From assembly GCA_947374505.1 (NCBI GenBank), contig CANCCE010000041.1, forward strand, positions 1-16,514: DNA of 16,514 nt, read 5' to 3'. Below, piece after piece: positions 1 through 8,235 of the stretch. The position numbers were made by a program, and so were the translations under genes. Under the pieces are notes generated by a model. That model had not been told where the DNA came from. It saw only the letters and a program-made list of their open reading frames with translations, and did not search any database. Within the stretch, counting starts at the first letter, position 1. The number at the start of each line of letters is the position of its first letter. The DNA comes from Comamonadaceae bacterium (lineage in GTDB: Bacteria > Pseudomonadota > Gammaproteobacteria > Burkholderiales > Burkholderiaceae_C).

Positions 1-62
1 CTAAAACAAGGTTTTGTCAGCTATTCCCATAGCAGGCCCCAACGATGAGGTAAATTCAGTGC

Positions 63-67
63 GAGGT
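63..67 (+). promoter_or_regulatory. Shine-Dalgarno site deciding the moaA start
   Basis: GAGGT lies six bases before the ATG at 74. A longer reading frame could begin at a TTG at 14, but that codon has no comparable site, and the extra 20 residues do not look like MoaA. The ATG at 74 is therefore preferred. Confidence 0.7.
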
Positions 68-73
68 TTACCT

Positions 74-1195
74 ATGACAGAAAAAATCATCCCTATTGCG
101 GATATCCGCTACGCCAGCCGTGTGCCGCACGTGCCGGCACAGATTCAAACACCCACCGGCTTGCTGGCGGACACCTTGGGCAGACCGCTGCGCGACTTGC
201 GCATCAGCGTCACAGACCGCTGCAACTTCCGTTGCAGCTATTGCATGCCGCGCGAAGTCTTCGACAAGGACTACGCCTTCCTGCCGCAAAGCTCGCTGCT
301 GAGCTTTGAAGAAATCGCGCGTCTGGCACGGATTTTTGTGACCAACGGTGTGGAAAAAATTCGCCTGACGGGTGGCGAGCCGCTGCTGCGAAAAAACCTC
401 GAAGTGTTGATCGAGATGCTGGCCAAGATCAAAACGCCAAGCGGTCAGGCACTGGACATCACACTCACCACCAATGCATCGCTGCTGGCCAAAAAAGCCC
501 AAAGTCTGAAAGACGCCGGACTGCAGCGCGTCACCGTCAGCCTCGACGGGCTGGACGACGCAGTTTTCAGGCGCATGAACGATGTCGACTTTCCGGTGGC
601 CGACGTGCTCAAGGGCATCGAAGCGGCGCAGCGTGTTGGCTTGGCGCCGATCAAGGTCAACATGGTCGTCAAGCGCGGCACCAATGACGCTGAGATCTTG
701 CCGATGGCGCGCCACTTTCGCAACTCAGGGGTGGTGCTGCGCTTCATTGAATACATGGACGTCGGTGCCACCAACGGCTGGCGCATGGACGAAGTGCTGC
801 CCTCAGCGCAGGTGATCGAACGTTTGCAAGCCGAATTTCCAATGCTGGCAGTGAACCCCAACTACGCCGGCGAAACCGCCGAGCGCTGGCGCTACGCAGA
901 TGGCGGCGGCGAAGTCGGCGTCATCAGCAGCGTGACGCACGCTTTTTGCGGCGACTGCAACCGCGCCCGACTGTCGACCGAGGGCAAACTCTTTTTGTGC
1001 TTGTTCGCCAGCCAAGGGCAAGACCTGCGCGCCTTGTTGCGCGGCGACTTTTCAGACGAACAAATCGGCGGTGCCGTCGGGCATATCTGGCAATCGCGCG
1101 CCGACCGTTATTCAGAAATGCGCGCCGCGCTGCCCGCAGACGCTTCGCCACCGGAGACCGGACGGCGGGTTGAGATGAGTTACATCGGCGGCTAA
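74..1195 (+). CDS. moaA: GTP 3',8-cyclase MoaA (molybdenum cofactor biosynthesis)
   Basis: This cytoplasmic radical-SAM enzyme carries out the first step of molybdopterin synthesis: it rearranges GTP to 3',8-cyclo-GTP, which MoaC then converts to cPMP. From the ATG at 74 the protein has 373 residues, a normal family length. The N-terminal radical-SAM cluster motif CNFRCSYC supplies Cys50, Cys54 and Cys57, and the SAM-binding GGEP is at 100-103. The C-terminal second Fe-S cluster follows the CX2CX13C pattern at Cys292, Cys295 and Cys309. The chain ends in the conserved Gly-Gly tail (SYIGG) needed for activity in this family. It is the first gene of a plus-strand operon, with mobA starting 14 bases after its stop. 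No moaC, moaD or moaE is in the window. The call is secure. Confidence 0.97.
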   Translation: MTEKIIPIADIRYASRVPHVPAQIQTPTGLLADTLGRPLRDLRISVTDRCNFRCSYCMPREVFDKDYAFLPQSSLLSFEEIARLARIFVTNGVEKIRLTGGEPLLRKNLEVLIEMLAKIKTPSGQALDITLTTNASLLAKKAQSLKDAGLQRVTVSLDGLDDAVFRRMNDVDFPVADVLKGIEAAQRVGLAPIKVNMVVKRGTNDAEILPMARHFRNSGVVLRFIEYMDVGATNGWRMDEVLPSAQVIERLQAEFPMLAVNPNYAGETAERWRYADGGGEVGVISSVTHAFCGDCNRARLSTEGKLFLCLFASQGQDLRALLRGDFSDEQIGGAVGHIWQSRADRYSEMRAALPADASPPETGRRVEMSYIGG

Positions 1196-1209
1196 CCAAT
1201 TAAAAATAA

Positions 1210-1827
1210 ATGATTGATATTTCAGAAATTACCGGGCTTATTTTGGCGGGTGGCCGCGGTTCACGCATGGGTGGCGCGGACAAAGGCCTGCAAAACTTCA
1301 ACGACGTGCCGCTGGCCTTGCACACGCAGTTGCGTCTGAGCCCGCAAGTCGGCGAGCTTCTCATCAATGCCAACCGGAACTTGGCAGCGTACGAATCGTT
1401 TGGTGTGCCGGTTTGGCCGGATGCGGCGAGCCTTGGCGACTTCGCTGGCCCACTGGCTGGCTTTATGACGGGTCTGGAGCGCTGCGAATCCGCCTTCATG
1501 CTGACCGTGCCATGCGACACACCGCTATTCCCGCAAGACCTCGTGGCACGCCTAGCGGCTGCGCTGGAAGCTGAAGACGCAGAGATCGCCATGGCGGCGG
1601 CGCGTGAAGAAGATGGCCAACTGCGGGCTCAACCTGTGTTTTGCCTGATGCACGCAGAACTGCTCGAAAGCGTGGTTAAGTTCACCCACGGCGGCGGCCG
1701 CAAAATCGACGCATGGACGGCGCTGCACAAAACCGTGCTGGTACCGTTTGACTTGCCCGGTGATGACCCCAAAGCATTTTTCAATGCCAACACGCTGGCC
1801 GAATTGCACCAGCTCGAAAACCGCTGA
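1210..1827 (+). CDS. mobA: Molybdenum cofactor guanylyltransferase MobA
   Basis: MobA transfers GMP from GTP to Mo-molybdopterin, giving the guanine-dinucleotide cofactor used by DMSO-reductase-family enzymes such as nitrate reductase and formate dehydrogenase. The 205-residue protein has the full nucleotidyltransferase signature at residues 12-27 (LAGGRGSRMGGADKGL), a GPLAG element at 80-84, and the metal-binding PCDTP at 101-105. Length is normal for the family. The ATG at 1210 has only an A-rich leader and no obvious Shine-Dalgarno site. The next ATG falls inside the signature motif, so this start is the only sensible one. It sits between moaA and moeA, with four bases to moeA, which suggests coupled translation within one operon. 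Confidence 0.96.
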   Translation: MIDISEITGLILAGGRGSRMGGADKGLQNFNDVPLALHTQLRLSPQVGELLINANRNLAAYESFGVPVWPDAASLGDFAGPLAGFMTGLERCESAFMLTVPCDTPLFPQDLVARLAAALEAEDAEIAMAAAREEDGQLRAQPVFCLMHAELLESVVKFTHGGGRKIDAWTALHKTVLVPFDLPGDDPKAFFNANTLAELHQLENR

Positions 1828-1831
1828 GCCC

Positions 1832-3127
1832 ATGAAAACCATTGCGCAGATTGCTGCCGAGCTTCAGGGTTACGACCCTCAGGCGCTGCCCGCCAAGGCG
1901 GTGTTGGACTTTTTGCAGCGGCTGGTGACAGCCGTGACCGAAAGCAGCAACCAGCCGCTGTTTGACGCGCTGGGCAAGGTGCTGTCTGCCGATGTGATTT
2001 CCCCGATGGACGTGCCGCCACACGACAACTCGGCGATGGACGGCTATGCCTTTGACGGCAGCCAGTTGCAAGCTGATGTCCCTTTGACACTCAAAGTCGT
2101 CGGCACAGCGCTGGCCGGCAAAGCCTGGATGGGCACCGCGGGTGCGGGAGACTGCGTGAAGATCATGACCGGAGCCATCATGCCGGCCGGCTTCGACACG
2201 GTGGTGCCCCAGGAATTAGTCACCCAGCTGGGGGGTGAAACCGCTGCTGTGGTCATCCCGCCGGGCCTGCTCAAGCCCGGCGACAACCGGCGACTGCGCG
2301 GTGAAGACTTGGCACAAGGCCGCCCTGCACTCCTCAAAGGCCAAGTCGTCACGCCAGCCCGACTCGGCCTGGCCGCCTCGCTGGGCTTGCCAAGCCTGCC
2401 CTGCTGGCGGCCACTGCGTGTGGCTTACTTTTCAACCGGCGACGAGATTTTGTCGCTAGGCGAAGCGCCGCGTGAAGGCGCGGTCTATGACAGCAACCGT
2501 TACACCACCTTCGGCCTGCTGAAGCGGCTAGGCTGCGAGGTGATTGACATGGGCGTCATCAAAGACGATCCCACCCTGCTGGAAGCCGCCTTCCGCTCTG
2601 CGGCGGCACAGGCTGATGCAATCATCACCAGCGGTGGTGTCAGCGTCGGTGAAGCCGACTACACCAAAGCCATGATGAAAAAGCTCGGTGATGTGGCCTT
2701 CTGGCGCATTGCCATGCGACCCGGGCGGCCGATGGCCGTGGGCCGGATTGCCGCAGAGTCAAATCAAAAAACGGGGGCTGTGTTGTTCGGCCTGCCCGGC
2801 AATCCAGTCGCCGTGATGGTGACTTTTCTGGCCTTTGTACGGCCGGCTTTGCTGCAGATGATGGGTTGTACTGACAGCCCAGCGCCGCTGCTCAAAGCCC
2901 ACAGCCAAGAGCCGATGCGTAAAAAGGCAGGTCGCACCGAATACCAGCGCGGCTGGGTCTCAACAGCTGCAGATGGCTCCTTACAAGTGCGCACCACCGG
3001 CAACCAAGGCTCCGGGGTATTGAGCTCCATGGCTGAAGCCAATGGCCTCATCATGTTGCACCACAGCCAAGGCAACGTCGCGGTTGGCGACTTGCTCGAT
3101 GTGATGATGTTTGACGGTGCAATCTAG
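1832..3127 (+). CDS. moeA: Molybdopterin molybdenumtransferase MoeA
   Basis: MoeA inserts molybdate into adenylated molybdopterin to form active Mo cofactor. The protein has 431 residues. Recognisable family blocks are PHDNSAMDGYAF near 63-74, KIMTGAIMPAGFDTVV at 110-125, GDNRRLRGEDL at 150-160, FSTGDE at 200-205, GGVSVGEADY at 268-277 (MoCF-biosynthesis domain), RPGRPMAVG near 296-304 and GLPGNPVA at 320-327. The open frame extends upstream to 1748 inside mobA, but the ATG at 1832 gives the family N-terminus and lies four bases after the mobA stop. Its stop is six bases from the stop of the opposing RND pump gene, and no intrinsic terminator is visible between them. Confidence 0.96.
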   Translation: MKTIAQIAAELQGYDPQALPAKAVLDFLQRLVTAVTESSNQPLFDALGKVLSADVISPMDVPPHDNSAMDGYAFDGSQLQADVPLTLKVVGTALAGKAWMGTAGAGDCVKIMTGAIMPAGFDTVVPQELVTQLGGETAAVVIPPGLLKPGDNRRLRGEDLAQGRPALLKGQVVTPARLGLAASLGLPSLPCWRPLRVAYFSTGDEILSLGEAPREGAVYDSNRYTTFGLLKRLGCEVIDMGVIKDDPTLLEAAFRSAAAQADAIITSGGVSVGEADYTKAMMKKLGDVAFWRIAMRPGRPMAVGRIAAESNQKTGAVLFGLPGNPVAVMVTFLAFVRPALLQMMGCTDSPAPLLKAHSQEPMRKKAGRTEYQRGWVSTAADGSLQVRTTGNQGSGVLSSMAEANGLIMLHHSQGNVAVGDLLDVMMFDGAI

Positions 3128-3133
3128 CGAAGG

Positions 3134-6100
3134 TCAGTGGCCGACCGCAGCCGCTGTTTCATAAGCCTCTTGTGTATTGGCACCAGGAATTGCCTTGCGG
3201 GCAAACAGCGTGTACATGGTTGGCACCACGAAAATAGTCAGCAGTGTCCCCAGAGACATGCCGCCCACAATGACCCAGCCGATTTGCATGCGGCTTTCAG
3301 CGCCCGCGCCGGTGGCCATGGCCAGCGGCAATGCGCCTAGCACCATCGCGCCGGTGGTCATCAGAATGGGGCGCAGTCGCTGCGCCGAGGCCTTGACGAC
3401 CGCGTCAACCATGTCCATTCCCTGCGTCCGCAATTGATTGGTGAATTCCACAATCAAAATGCCGTGCTTGGTGATGAGGCCAACCAGCGTGATCAAACCA
3501 ATCTGCGAGTACACATTGAGTGATCCGCCGCTCCATTTGAGGGCCAGCAAGGCGCCAATCATCGACAGTGGCACCGACAACATGATGACCAGCGGATCGA
3601 CAAAACTTTCGAACTGCGCCGCCAGCACCAGGAAAATAAATACCAGCGCCAACACAAAGACAATCACCAGTGCCCCTTGGGAATTACGAAATTCACGGGA
3701 CGTGCCATTGAGCTCCGTGCTGTACCCCGTCTTGAGAATTTTGGACGAGGTTTCGTTCATGAAACGCAAGGCTTGGCCTAAGGAGTAATCGCTGGACAAG
3801 TTCGCAGTGATGGTAACTGAGCGGCGTTGACCAAAGTGGTTCAGCTCGCGGGGTGAGACGCTTTCACGCACCTTCACCAAAGCCGCCAAAGGAATGATGG
3901 CGTCGTTGCGACCCCGCACATAAATTCGATCAATGTCGTCCGGCGTGTTGCGGCCGAGGGCCTGCGTCTGCACGATCACGTCGTACTGTTCGGCATCCCG
4001 TTTGTAGCGCGTGACGTTGCGGCCACCGAGCAGAGTTTCAATGGCCTTGGCGACCACTTCGACACTCACGCCAAGGTCGGCCGCCTTTTCACGGTCAACG
4101 TTGATGCGCAACTCTGGTTTGTTCAGCCGCAAGTCGACGTCAGGCGAGACAATGCCAGGATTCTTGGCCATTTCGTCGAGCATTTGACGCACCACTGCAT
4201 TCAAATTCTGATAGCTTTCAGACGTCTGAATCACGAAGTTAAGCGGCCGCTCACGAAAGCCCTGACCCAACGAAGGCGGTGTGATCGGAAAGGCGGTGAC
4301 CCCCGACAGACTGGCAAATTTAGGGCCAAGTTCACGGGCCATGTCCATGGTCGTGCGCGTGCGTTGATCCCAATCAACCGTCCGGTAAATCACGCTGGCC
4401 TGAGCCACGGTCGGATTACCCAAGCTGACGTAAATGCGGTCAAACTCTTTGAAAGGTTGACCCATTTTTTCCATTGCGCGTGCGTAGCGGTCGGTGTAGC
4501 CCAGCGTTGCACCGTCGGGTGAATTGACGTTAGCCAAAATCACGCCACGGTCTTCCATCGGTGAAAGCTCCTGCTTCATGGTCGGGAAAATAAGCACAAT
4601 CGCACCGGCGCTGATCAGCATCACCAGCATCACCAACCAACGAGCCTGCAGCAACCAACCCTTCGCGCGCGCCAACAAACCAGCGCCGGTTGCAGGTCGA
4701 TAGCGCATGGTCACAAGCCAGCGCAAGAAAACACCATAACTGTCGGACAGACCCGTCAACAGTCGCTCCATGCCCCGATCAAAACGATTCGGATTCGGGT
4801 TGTGGCGCAGCAACTGCGTACACATCATGGGCGTCAGTGTCAGCGCTACAAAACCCGACACCACCACAGCGCCGGCGAGTGCCAAAGCGAACTCCACAAA
4901 CAGTCGACCCGTTCGCCCCGGCGTGAATGCCAGCGGCGCATACACCGCCACCAGCGTGGCCGTCATGGTGATGATGGCAAAACCGATTTCACGGGCACCC
5001 TTGATCCCGGCTGAAAACGGATCCATGCCCTCTTCAATGTGCCGGTAGACGTTTTCCAGCATGACGATCGCGTCATCAACCACCAGACCAATCGCGAGCA
5101 CCAGCGCCAGCAAGGTCAGCGTGTTGATGGAGAAGCCAGCTAGCGCCATCAGCGCGAAAGTGCCGATCAGACTCACCGGAATGGTGATGATGGGAATGAT
5201 CGACGCACGCAAGGTGCGCAAGAACACAAAAATGACCAGCGCCACCAGCAGCACCGCTTCCACAATCGTGCGATAGACGTTTTTAACGGAACGGTCAATG
5301 AAAACCGAGTTGTCATTCGTCACGTCAATCACCATGCCGGCCGGCAGGTCAGCTTGGAGTTTTGGCAGCGCCGCCTGCACACCTTTGGACAGGTCGAGAG
5401 GATTGGAGGTGGCTTGACGGATCACGCCAACGGCCACGGCGGCGCGACCGTTGACGCGGACAGCGGTACGCTCATCGGCCGCGGCTTCCTCAACACGAGC
5501 CACATCGCGCACCCTGACTGAAAAGCCGTTGACGGTTTTCACCACAATATCGCCAAACTGAACGGGGCGGATCAGGTCGGTCTGCGAGGTGACGCTGAAT
5601 TCGCGCTGCTGGGACTCGATACGCCCCGCCGGCAATTCCATGTTGCTGCGCCGGATGGCATCCTCCACATCCTGGCTGGTCAGGCGAAAGGCCGCCATCT
5701 TGTCCGTGTCGAGCCAAACACGCATGGCGTATTTGCGCTCGCCATAAATTCGCACATCGGCCACGCCAGTGACCGTCTGAAAGCGCGGCTTCACAATCCG
5801 ATTGACCAAATCGTTGATCTGTAATTGCGTCAAGGATTCGCTGGAAAATGCGATCTGAATCACCGGAAATGCATCGGCCTCGACTTTCGCGATCACCGGC
5901 TCTTCAATCGCTTGCGGTAAGCGATTACGCACACGAGAGGTTCTATCTCGGACCTCGGCAGCAGCTGAATCGGCGTCTTTTTCAAGCCGGAAACGGACAC
6001 TGATCTGACCTTGATCAGCGCGACTGATCGAAGTGATCACATCAACGCCGTCAATGCCGGCGATGGAATCTTCCAGCGGCTTGGTCACCTGAGACTCGAT

Positions 6101-6274
6101 GACCTCAGCCGAAGCGCCCGGATAGCGCACGCTGACGGTGACCATCGGCTCGTCAATTTTGGGGTATTCGCGCACCGTGAGCCGGTTGAAACTGACCGCG
6201 CCAATCAGCACGATCAGCAGCGACAGCACGGTGGCAAACACCGGTCGGCGGATGGAAACTTCAGCGATTTGCAT
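3134..6274 (-). CDS. RND multidrug-type efflux pump, inner-membrane permease (AcrB/HAE1 family)
   Basis: This is a proton-driven inner-membrane pump subunit that exports hydrophobic or amphiphilic compounds through a periplasmic adaptor and an outer-membrane channel. It has 1046 residues, close to AcrB (1049). The N-terminus (MQIAEVSIRRPVFATVLS) is the typical first transmembrane helix. The proton-relay pair is Asp400-Asp401 in GLVVDDAIVMLENV, and the matching lysine is Lys936 in GLITKHGILIVEF. Two periplasmic loops (about 30-335 and 570-865) flank bundles of transmembrane helices, as in the family. The cytoplasmic loop before the seventh helix (about 514-545) looks longer than in AcrB. It lies 44 bases after the adaptor gene on the same strand, so the two form an operon. 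No outer-membrane factor is encoded nearby, so a TolC-like protein from elsewhere is presumably used. The substrate cannot be told from sequence. Confidence 0.95.
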   Translation of the reverse strand: MQIAEVSIRRPVFATVLSLLIVLIGAVSFNRLTVREYPKIDEPMVTVSVRYPGASAEVIESQVTKPLEDSIAGIDGVDVITSISRADQGQISVRFRLEKDADSAAAEVRDRTSRVRNRLPQAIEEPVIAKVEADAFPVIQIAFSSESLTQLQINDLVNRIVKPRFQTVTGVADVRIYGERKYAMRVWLDTDKMAAFRLTSQDVEDAIRRSNMELPAGRIESQQREFSVTSQTDLIRPVQFGDIVVKTVNGFSVRVRDVARVEEAAADERTAVRVNGRAAVAVGVIRQATSNPLDLSKGVQAALPKLQADLPAGMVIDVTNDNSVFIDRSVKNVYRTIVEAVLLVALVIFVFLRTLRASIIPIITIPVSLIGTFALMALAGFSINTLTLLALVLAIGLVVDDAIVMLENVYRHIEEGMDPFSAGIKGAREIGFAIITMTATLVAVYAPLAFTPGRTGRLFVEFALALAGAVVVSGFVALTLTPMMCTQLLRHNPNPNRFDRGMERLLTGLSDSYGVFLRWLVTMRYRPATGAGLLARAKGWLLQARWLVMLVMLISAGAIVLIFPTMKQELSPMEDRGVILANVNSPDGATLGYTDRYARAMEKMGQPFKEFDRIYVSLGNPTVAQASVIYRTVDWDQRTRTTMDMARELGPKFASLSGVTAFPITPPSLGQGFRERPLNFVIQTSESYQNLNAVVRQMLDEMAKNPGIVSPDVDLRLNKPELRINVDREKAADLGVSVEVVAKAIETLLGGRNVTRYKRDAEQYDVIVQTQALGRNTPDDIDRIYVRGRNDAIIPLAALVKVRESVSPRELNHFGQRRSVTITANLSSDYSLGQALRFMNETSSKILKTGYSTELNGTSREFRNSQGALVIVFVLALVFIFLVLAAQFESFVDPLVIMLSVPLSMIGALLALKWSGGSLNVYSQIGLITLVGLITKHGILIVEFTNQLRTQGMDMVDAVVKASAQRLRPILMTTGAMVLGALPLAMATGAGAESRMQIGWVIVGGMSLGTLLTIFVVPTMYTLFARKAIPGANTQEAYETAAAVGH

Positions 6275-6318
6275 AGTCAGGGCTTCCGGCTATCGGTCTG
6301 GAACATTCAGGCGGGCGA

Positions 6319-7617
6319 TCACGAAGATTTGCGCATCGGCTTGGCCGACGGGCTGGCAGCTTCAGCCATGCCAGCGCGGCAAGGGTCTGGACCGGTGAGC
6401 GCGGCCAAGGCATTGGCCGGGAGCTTTGGCGAAGCGACGGCTTTGGGTGCAGCGGGTGCTGTTGGCGCAGCGGCGATCTCCAGCACGCGCACAGCGGTAC
6501 CATCACGCTGAACGCGCTGCTGCCCCGCAATGACAACGGTCTCACCAACATCCAGACCATCGACAATTTCAACCTTGCCAGGCATACGCTGACCAACCTT
6601 GACTTCGACACGTTGCGTCACGAAACCCGTACCGTCAGGACCAGGCAGCAGCTTGATAACAAATTGCTTGCCCGCCTGCGGCACGATGGCTTCCTCAGGA
6701 ATCACGCGGGCATTATCACGCTGGCCAAAAACAGTATTGACGCGCGCAAACATGCCAGGGCGCAATTGCAGGCGACGGTTGTCAATGCAGGCGCGCACGC
6801 CAACCGAACGGCCATTCGCGTCAATCAGCGGATCAATGGCCTGCAGGACAGCCACGAATTGGCGGCCCGGCAAGGCATCAAGTTCCACGACAGCGGTCTG
6901 GCCGCGGCGGACTCTGGACTGAAAGCGCTCGGGCAGACGGTAGTCCACAAAAATAGCTTCGATGTCTTCGATATTGACAATGTCAGCGCCATCCTTGAGG
7001 TAGTCGCCGACATTCACCATGCGGATACCGGCCATGCCATCAAATGGGGCGAGAATTTTCAAGCGCGCTGCGGTCGCGTTTGCAAGTGCCAGCTTGGCCT
7101 CGGCCACTTGAAGAGCCGCCGCACTTTCATCCACGGTACGACGGCTGATGAAGTTTTGTTCCACCAAGTCTTGGTTGCGTTTGTGGTTGGCTACGGCGAT
7201 GCTGCGTTCAGCCACGGCTTGTTGGACTTGGGCCATCGGCAACTGATCGTCCAGTTGCACCAACAACTGACCTTTTTTGACGCGTCCGCCATCTTGAAAA
7301 TTGAGCTGTGTGATGCGCCCACTGATCTCGGGCCGCACAATAACGCCTTGGCGCGAACGCAGCGAACCGACAGCCTGAACGTCGTCCACCAATTTCATGA
7401 CTTCAACACGGCCTACCTCAACAGAAGGCTTGCCGCCGCCAGCGACTCCTGCTGGCCCAGCCGCGCCCGACCCACCCTTGGTGCCAGGCTCAGCGAGAGA
7501 GGCCAAAGGCGCTTCACCTAATCGCTTGGCTGGCTGATTCTGATACCACCATGCCGCCGTGCCAAGCGTTGCGATCCCCACAGCGGCGGCCACTGTATAA
7601 ATTACTTTAGAAGACAT
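6319..7617 (-). CDS. Periplasmic adaptor (membrane fusion protein) of the RND pump
   Basis: This adaptor links the inner-membrane RND pump to an outer-membrane channel. From the ATG at 7617 it has 432 residues; a longer frame to 7677 adds 20 residues that do not resemble a signal. Residues 5-25 form an uncleaved anchor or signal helix with no lipobox cysteine. A Gly/Ala-rich linker follows at about 45-63. The split lipoyl domain is at about 86-125 (SGRITQLNFQDGGRVKKGQLL) and 185-217 (ILAPFDGMAGIRMVNVGDYL), with an alpha-hairpin between them. Beta-barrel and membrane-proximal domains follow to about 395, then an Ala/Pro-rich tail. It is the first gene of the pump operon, with the RND gene 44 bases downstream. 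A 13-bp palindrome at 7672-7684 may serve its regulation. Confidence 0.93.
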   Translation of the reverse strand: MSSKVIYTVAAAVGIATLGTAAWWYQNQPAKRLGEAPLASLAEPGTKGGSGAAGPAGVAGGGKPSVEVGRVEVMKLVDDVQAVGSLRSRQGVIVRPEISGRITQLNFQDGGRVKKGQLLVQLDDQLPMAQVQQAVAERSIAVANHKRNQDLVEQNFISRRTVDESAAALQVAEAKLALANATAARLKILAPFDGMAGIRMVNVGDYLKDGADIVNIEDIEAIFVDYRLPERFQSRVRRGQTAVVELDALPGRQFVAVLQAIDPLIDANGRSVGVRACIDNRRLQLRPGMFARVNTVFGQRDNARVIPEEAIVPQAGKQFVIKLLPGPDGTGFVTQRVEVKVGQRMPGKVEIVDGLDVGETVVIAGQQRVQRDGTAVRVLEIAAAPTAPAAPKAVASPKLPANALAALTGPDPCRAGMAEAASPSAKPMRKSS

Positions 7618-7671
7618 GGGTCGATAGTTCTCTTTTTTGTAAGAATGAGTTAATGCAGCAATGTAGCAGGA

Positions 7672-7684
7672 TGTCACGCTGACA
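7672..7684. promoter_or_regulatory. Perfect dyad, candidate operator of the efflux operon
   Basis: TGTCA CGC TGACA is a perfect 5+3+5 palindrome, 54 bases before the adaptor ATG at 7617 and after the rnhA stop. Efflux operons are often controlled by dimeric repressors that bind such dyads. That this one is an operator is inference. No regulator gene lies beside it, and no convincing -35/-10 pair could be fixed around it. Confidence 0.35.
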
Positions 7685-7746
7685 CAGAGCGGCCATGCCT
7701 GAAAAAGACATTTTCGATGCCAATTTACCCACGCTTCACAATTCCC

Positions 7747-8235
7747 TCAAAGTCGGGCGGCAGACCGATTGGCAGCCAAGGCCATGTCGACCCCTTTATT
7801 GGCCAAAGTGTCGGCTCGCTCGTTGCCGGGATCTCCGGCATGACCCTTGACCCAACGCCAATCAATTTGATGCCCTCCCGAAGCCACCAACGCATCCAAA
7901 CGTTGCCAGAGGTCGACGTTTTTCACGGGCGCTTTGGCCGCGGTACGCCAGCCGCGGGCTTTCCAGCCGTGGATCCACTCGGTGATGCCCTTGCGGACAT
8001 ATTCGCTGTCAAGGTAAAGCGTCACTTGGCAAGGTCGCTTGAGCGCCGACAAAGCCTCAATCACCGCCATGATTTCCATGCGGTTGTTGGTGGTGCCAAG
8101 TTCGCCGCCGAACAACTCCTTGACAGTGCCACCGGATGTCAACATGGCGCCCCAGCCGCCGGGGCCAGGATTGCCTTTGCAGGCCCCATCGGTATAAATC
8201 ACCACCGGCGCGGCCGGGGTCTGAATGTCTGTCAT
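7747..8235 (-). CDS. rnhA: Ribonuclease HI
   Basis: RNase HI cleaves the RNA strand of RNA-DNA hybrids, acting at R-loops and in primer removal. The 162-residue protein is close to the usual length. The catalytic acidic set is visible: Asp16 in IYTDGACKGNPGPGGWG, Glu54 in NNRMEIMA, Asp76 in YLDSEYV and Asp142 in NERADTLA. The active-site histidine is His132 in WVKGHAGDPGNE. The basic protrusion (WIHGWKARGWRTAAKAPVKN) typical of E. coli-type RNase HI is present. Its ATG overlaps the stop of the methyltransferase gene in an ATGA, so translation is probably coupled. dnaQ, which neighbours rnhA in E. coli, is not present here. Confidence 0.97.
   Translation of the reverse strand: MTDIQTPAAPVVIYTDGACKGNPGPGGWGAMLTSGGTVKELFGGELGTTNNRMEIMAVIEALSALKRPCQVTLYLDSEYVRKGITEWIHGWKARGWRTAAKAPVKNVDLWQRLDALVASGGHQIDWRWVKGHAGDPGNERADTLANKGVDMALAANRSAARL

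Noticed and set aside
14..73. Longer moaA starting at TTG 14
   Set aside because: No Shine-Dalgarno site for the TTG, whereas GAGGT is well placed for the ATG at 74. The extra residues are not part of MoaA.
1..73. Moco riboswitch or structured leader before moaA
   Set aside because: Small inverted repeats exist (AAAAC/GTTTT at 3-15, GCTAT/ATAGC at 20-33), but the space is too short and lacks the extended fold of the Moco RNA motif. The upstream part lies outside the window.
3177..6511. Several plus-strand frames opposite the RND pump gene
   Set aside because: All are shadows of the 1046-residue pump gene. Low-complexity Ser/Thr/Ala-rich translations are typical of an antisense frame.
6613..7521. 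302-codon open frame opposite the adaptor gene
   Set aside because: It is antisense to a clearly recognised adaptor protein, resembles no family, and is explained by GC-rich codon bias of the real gene.
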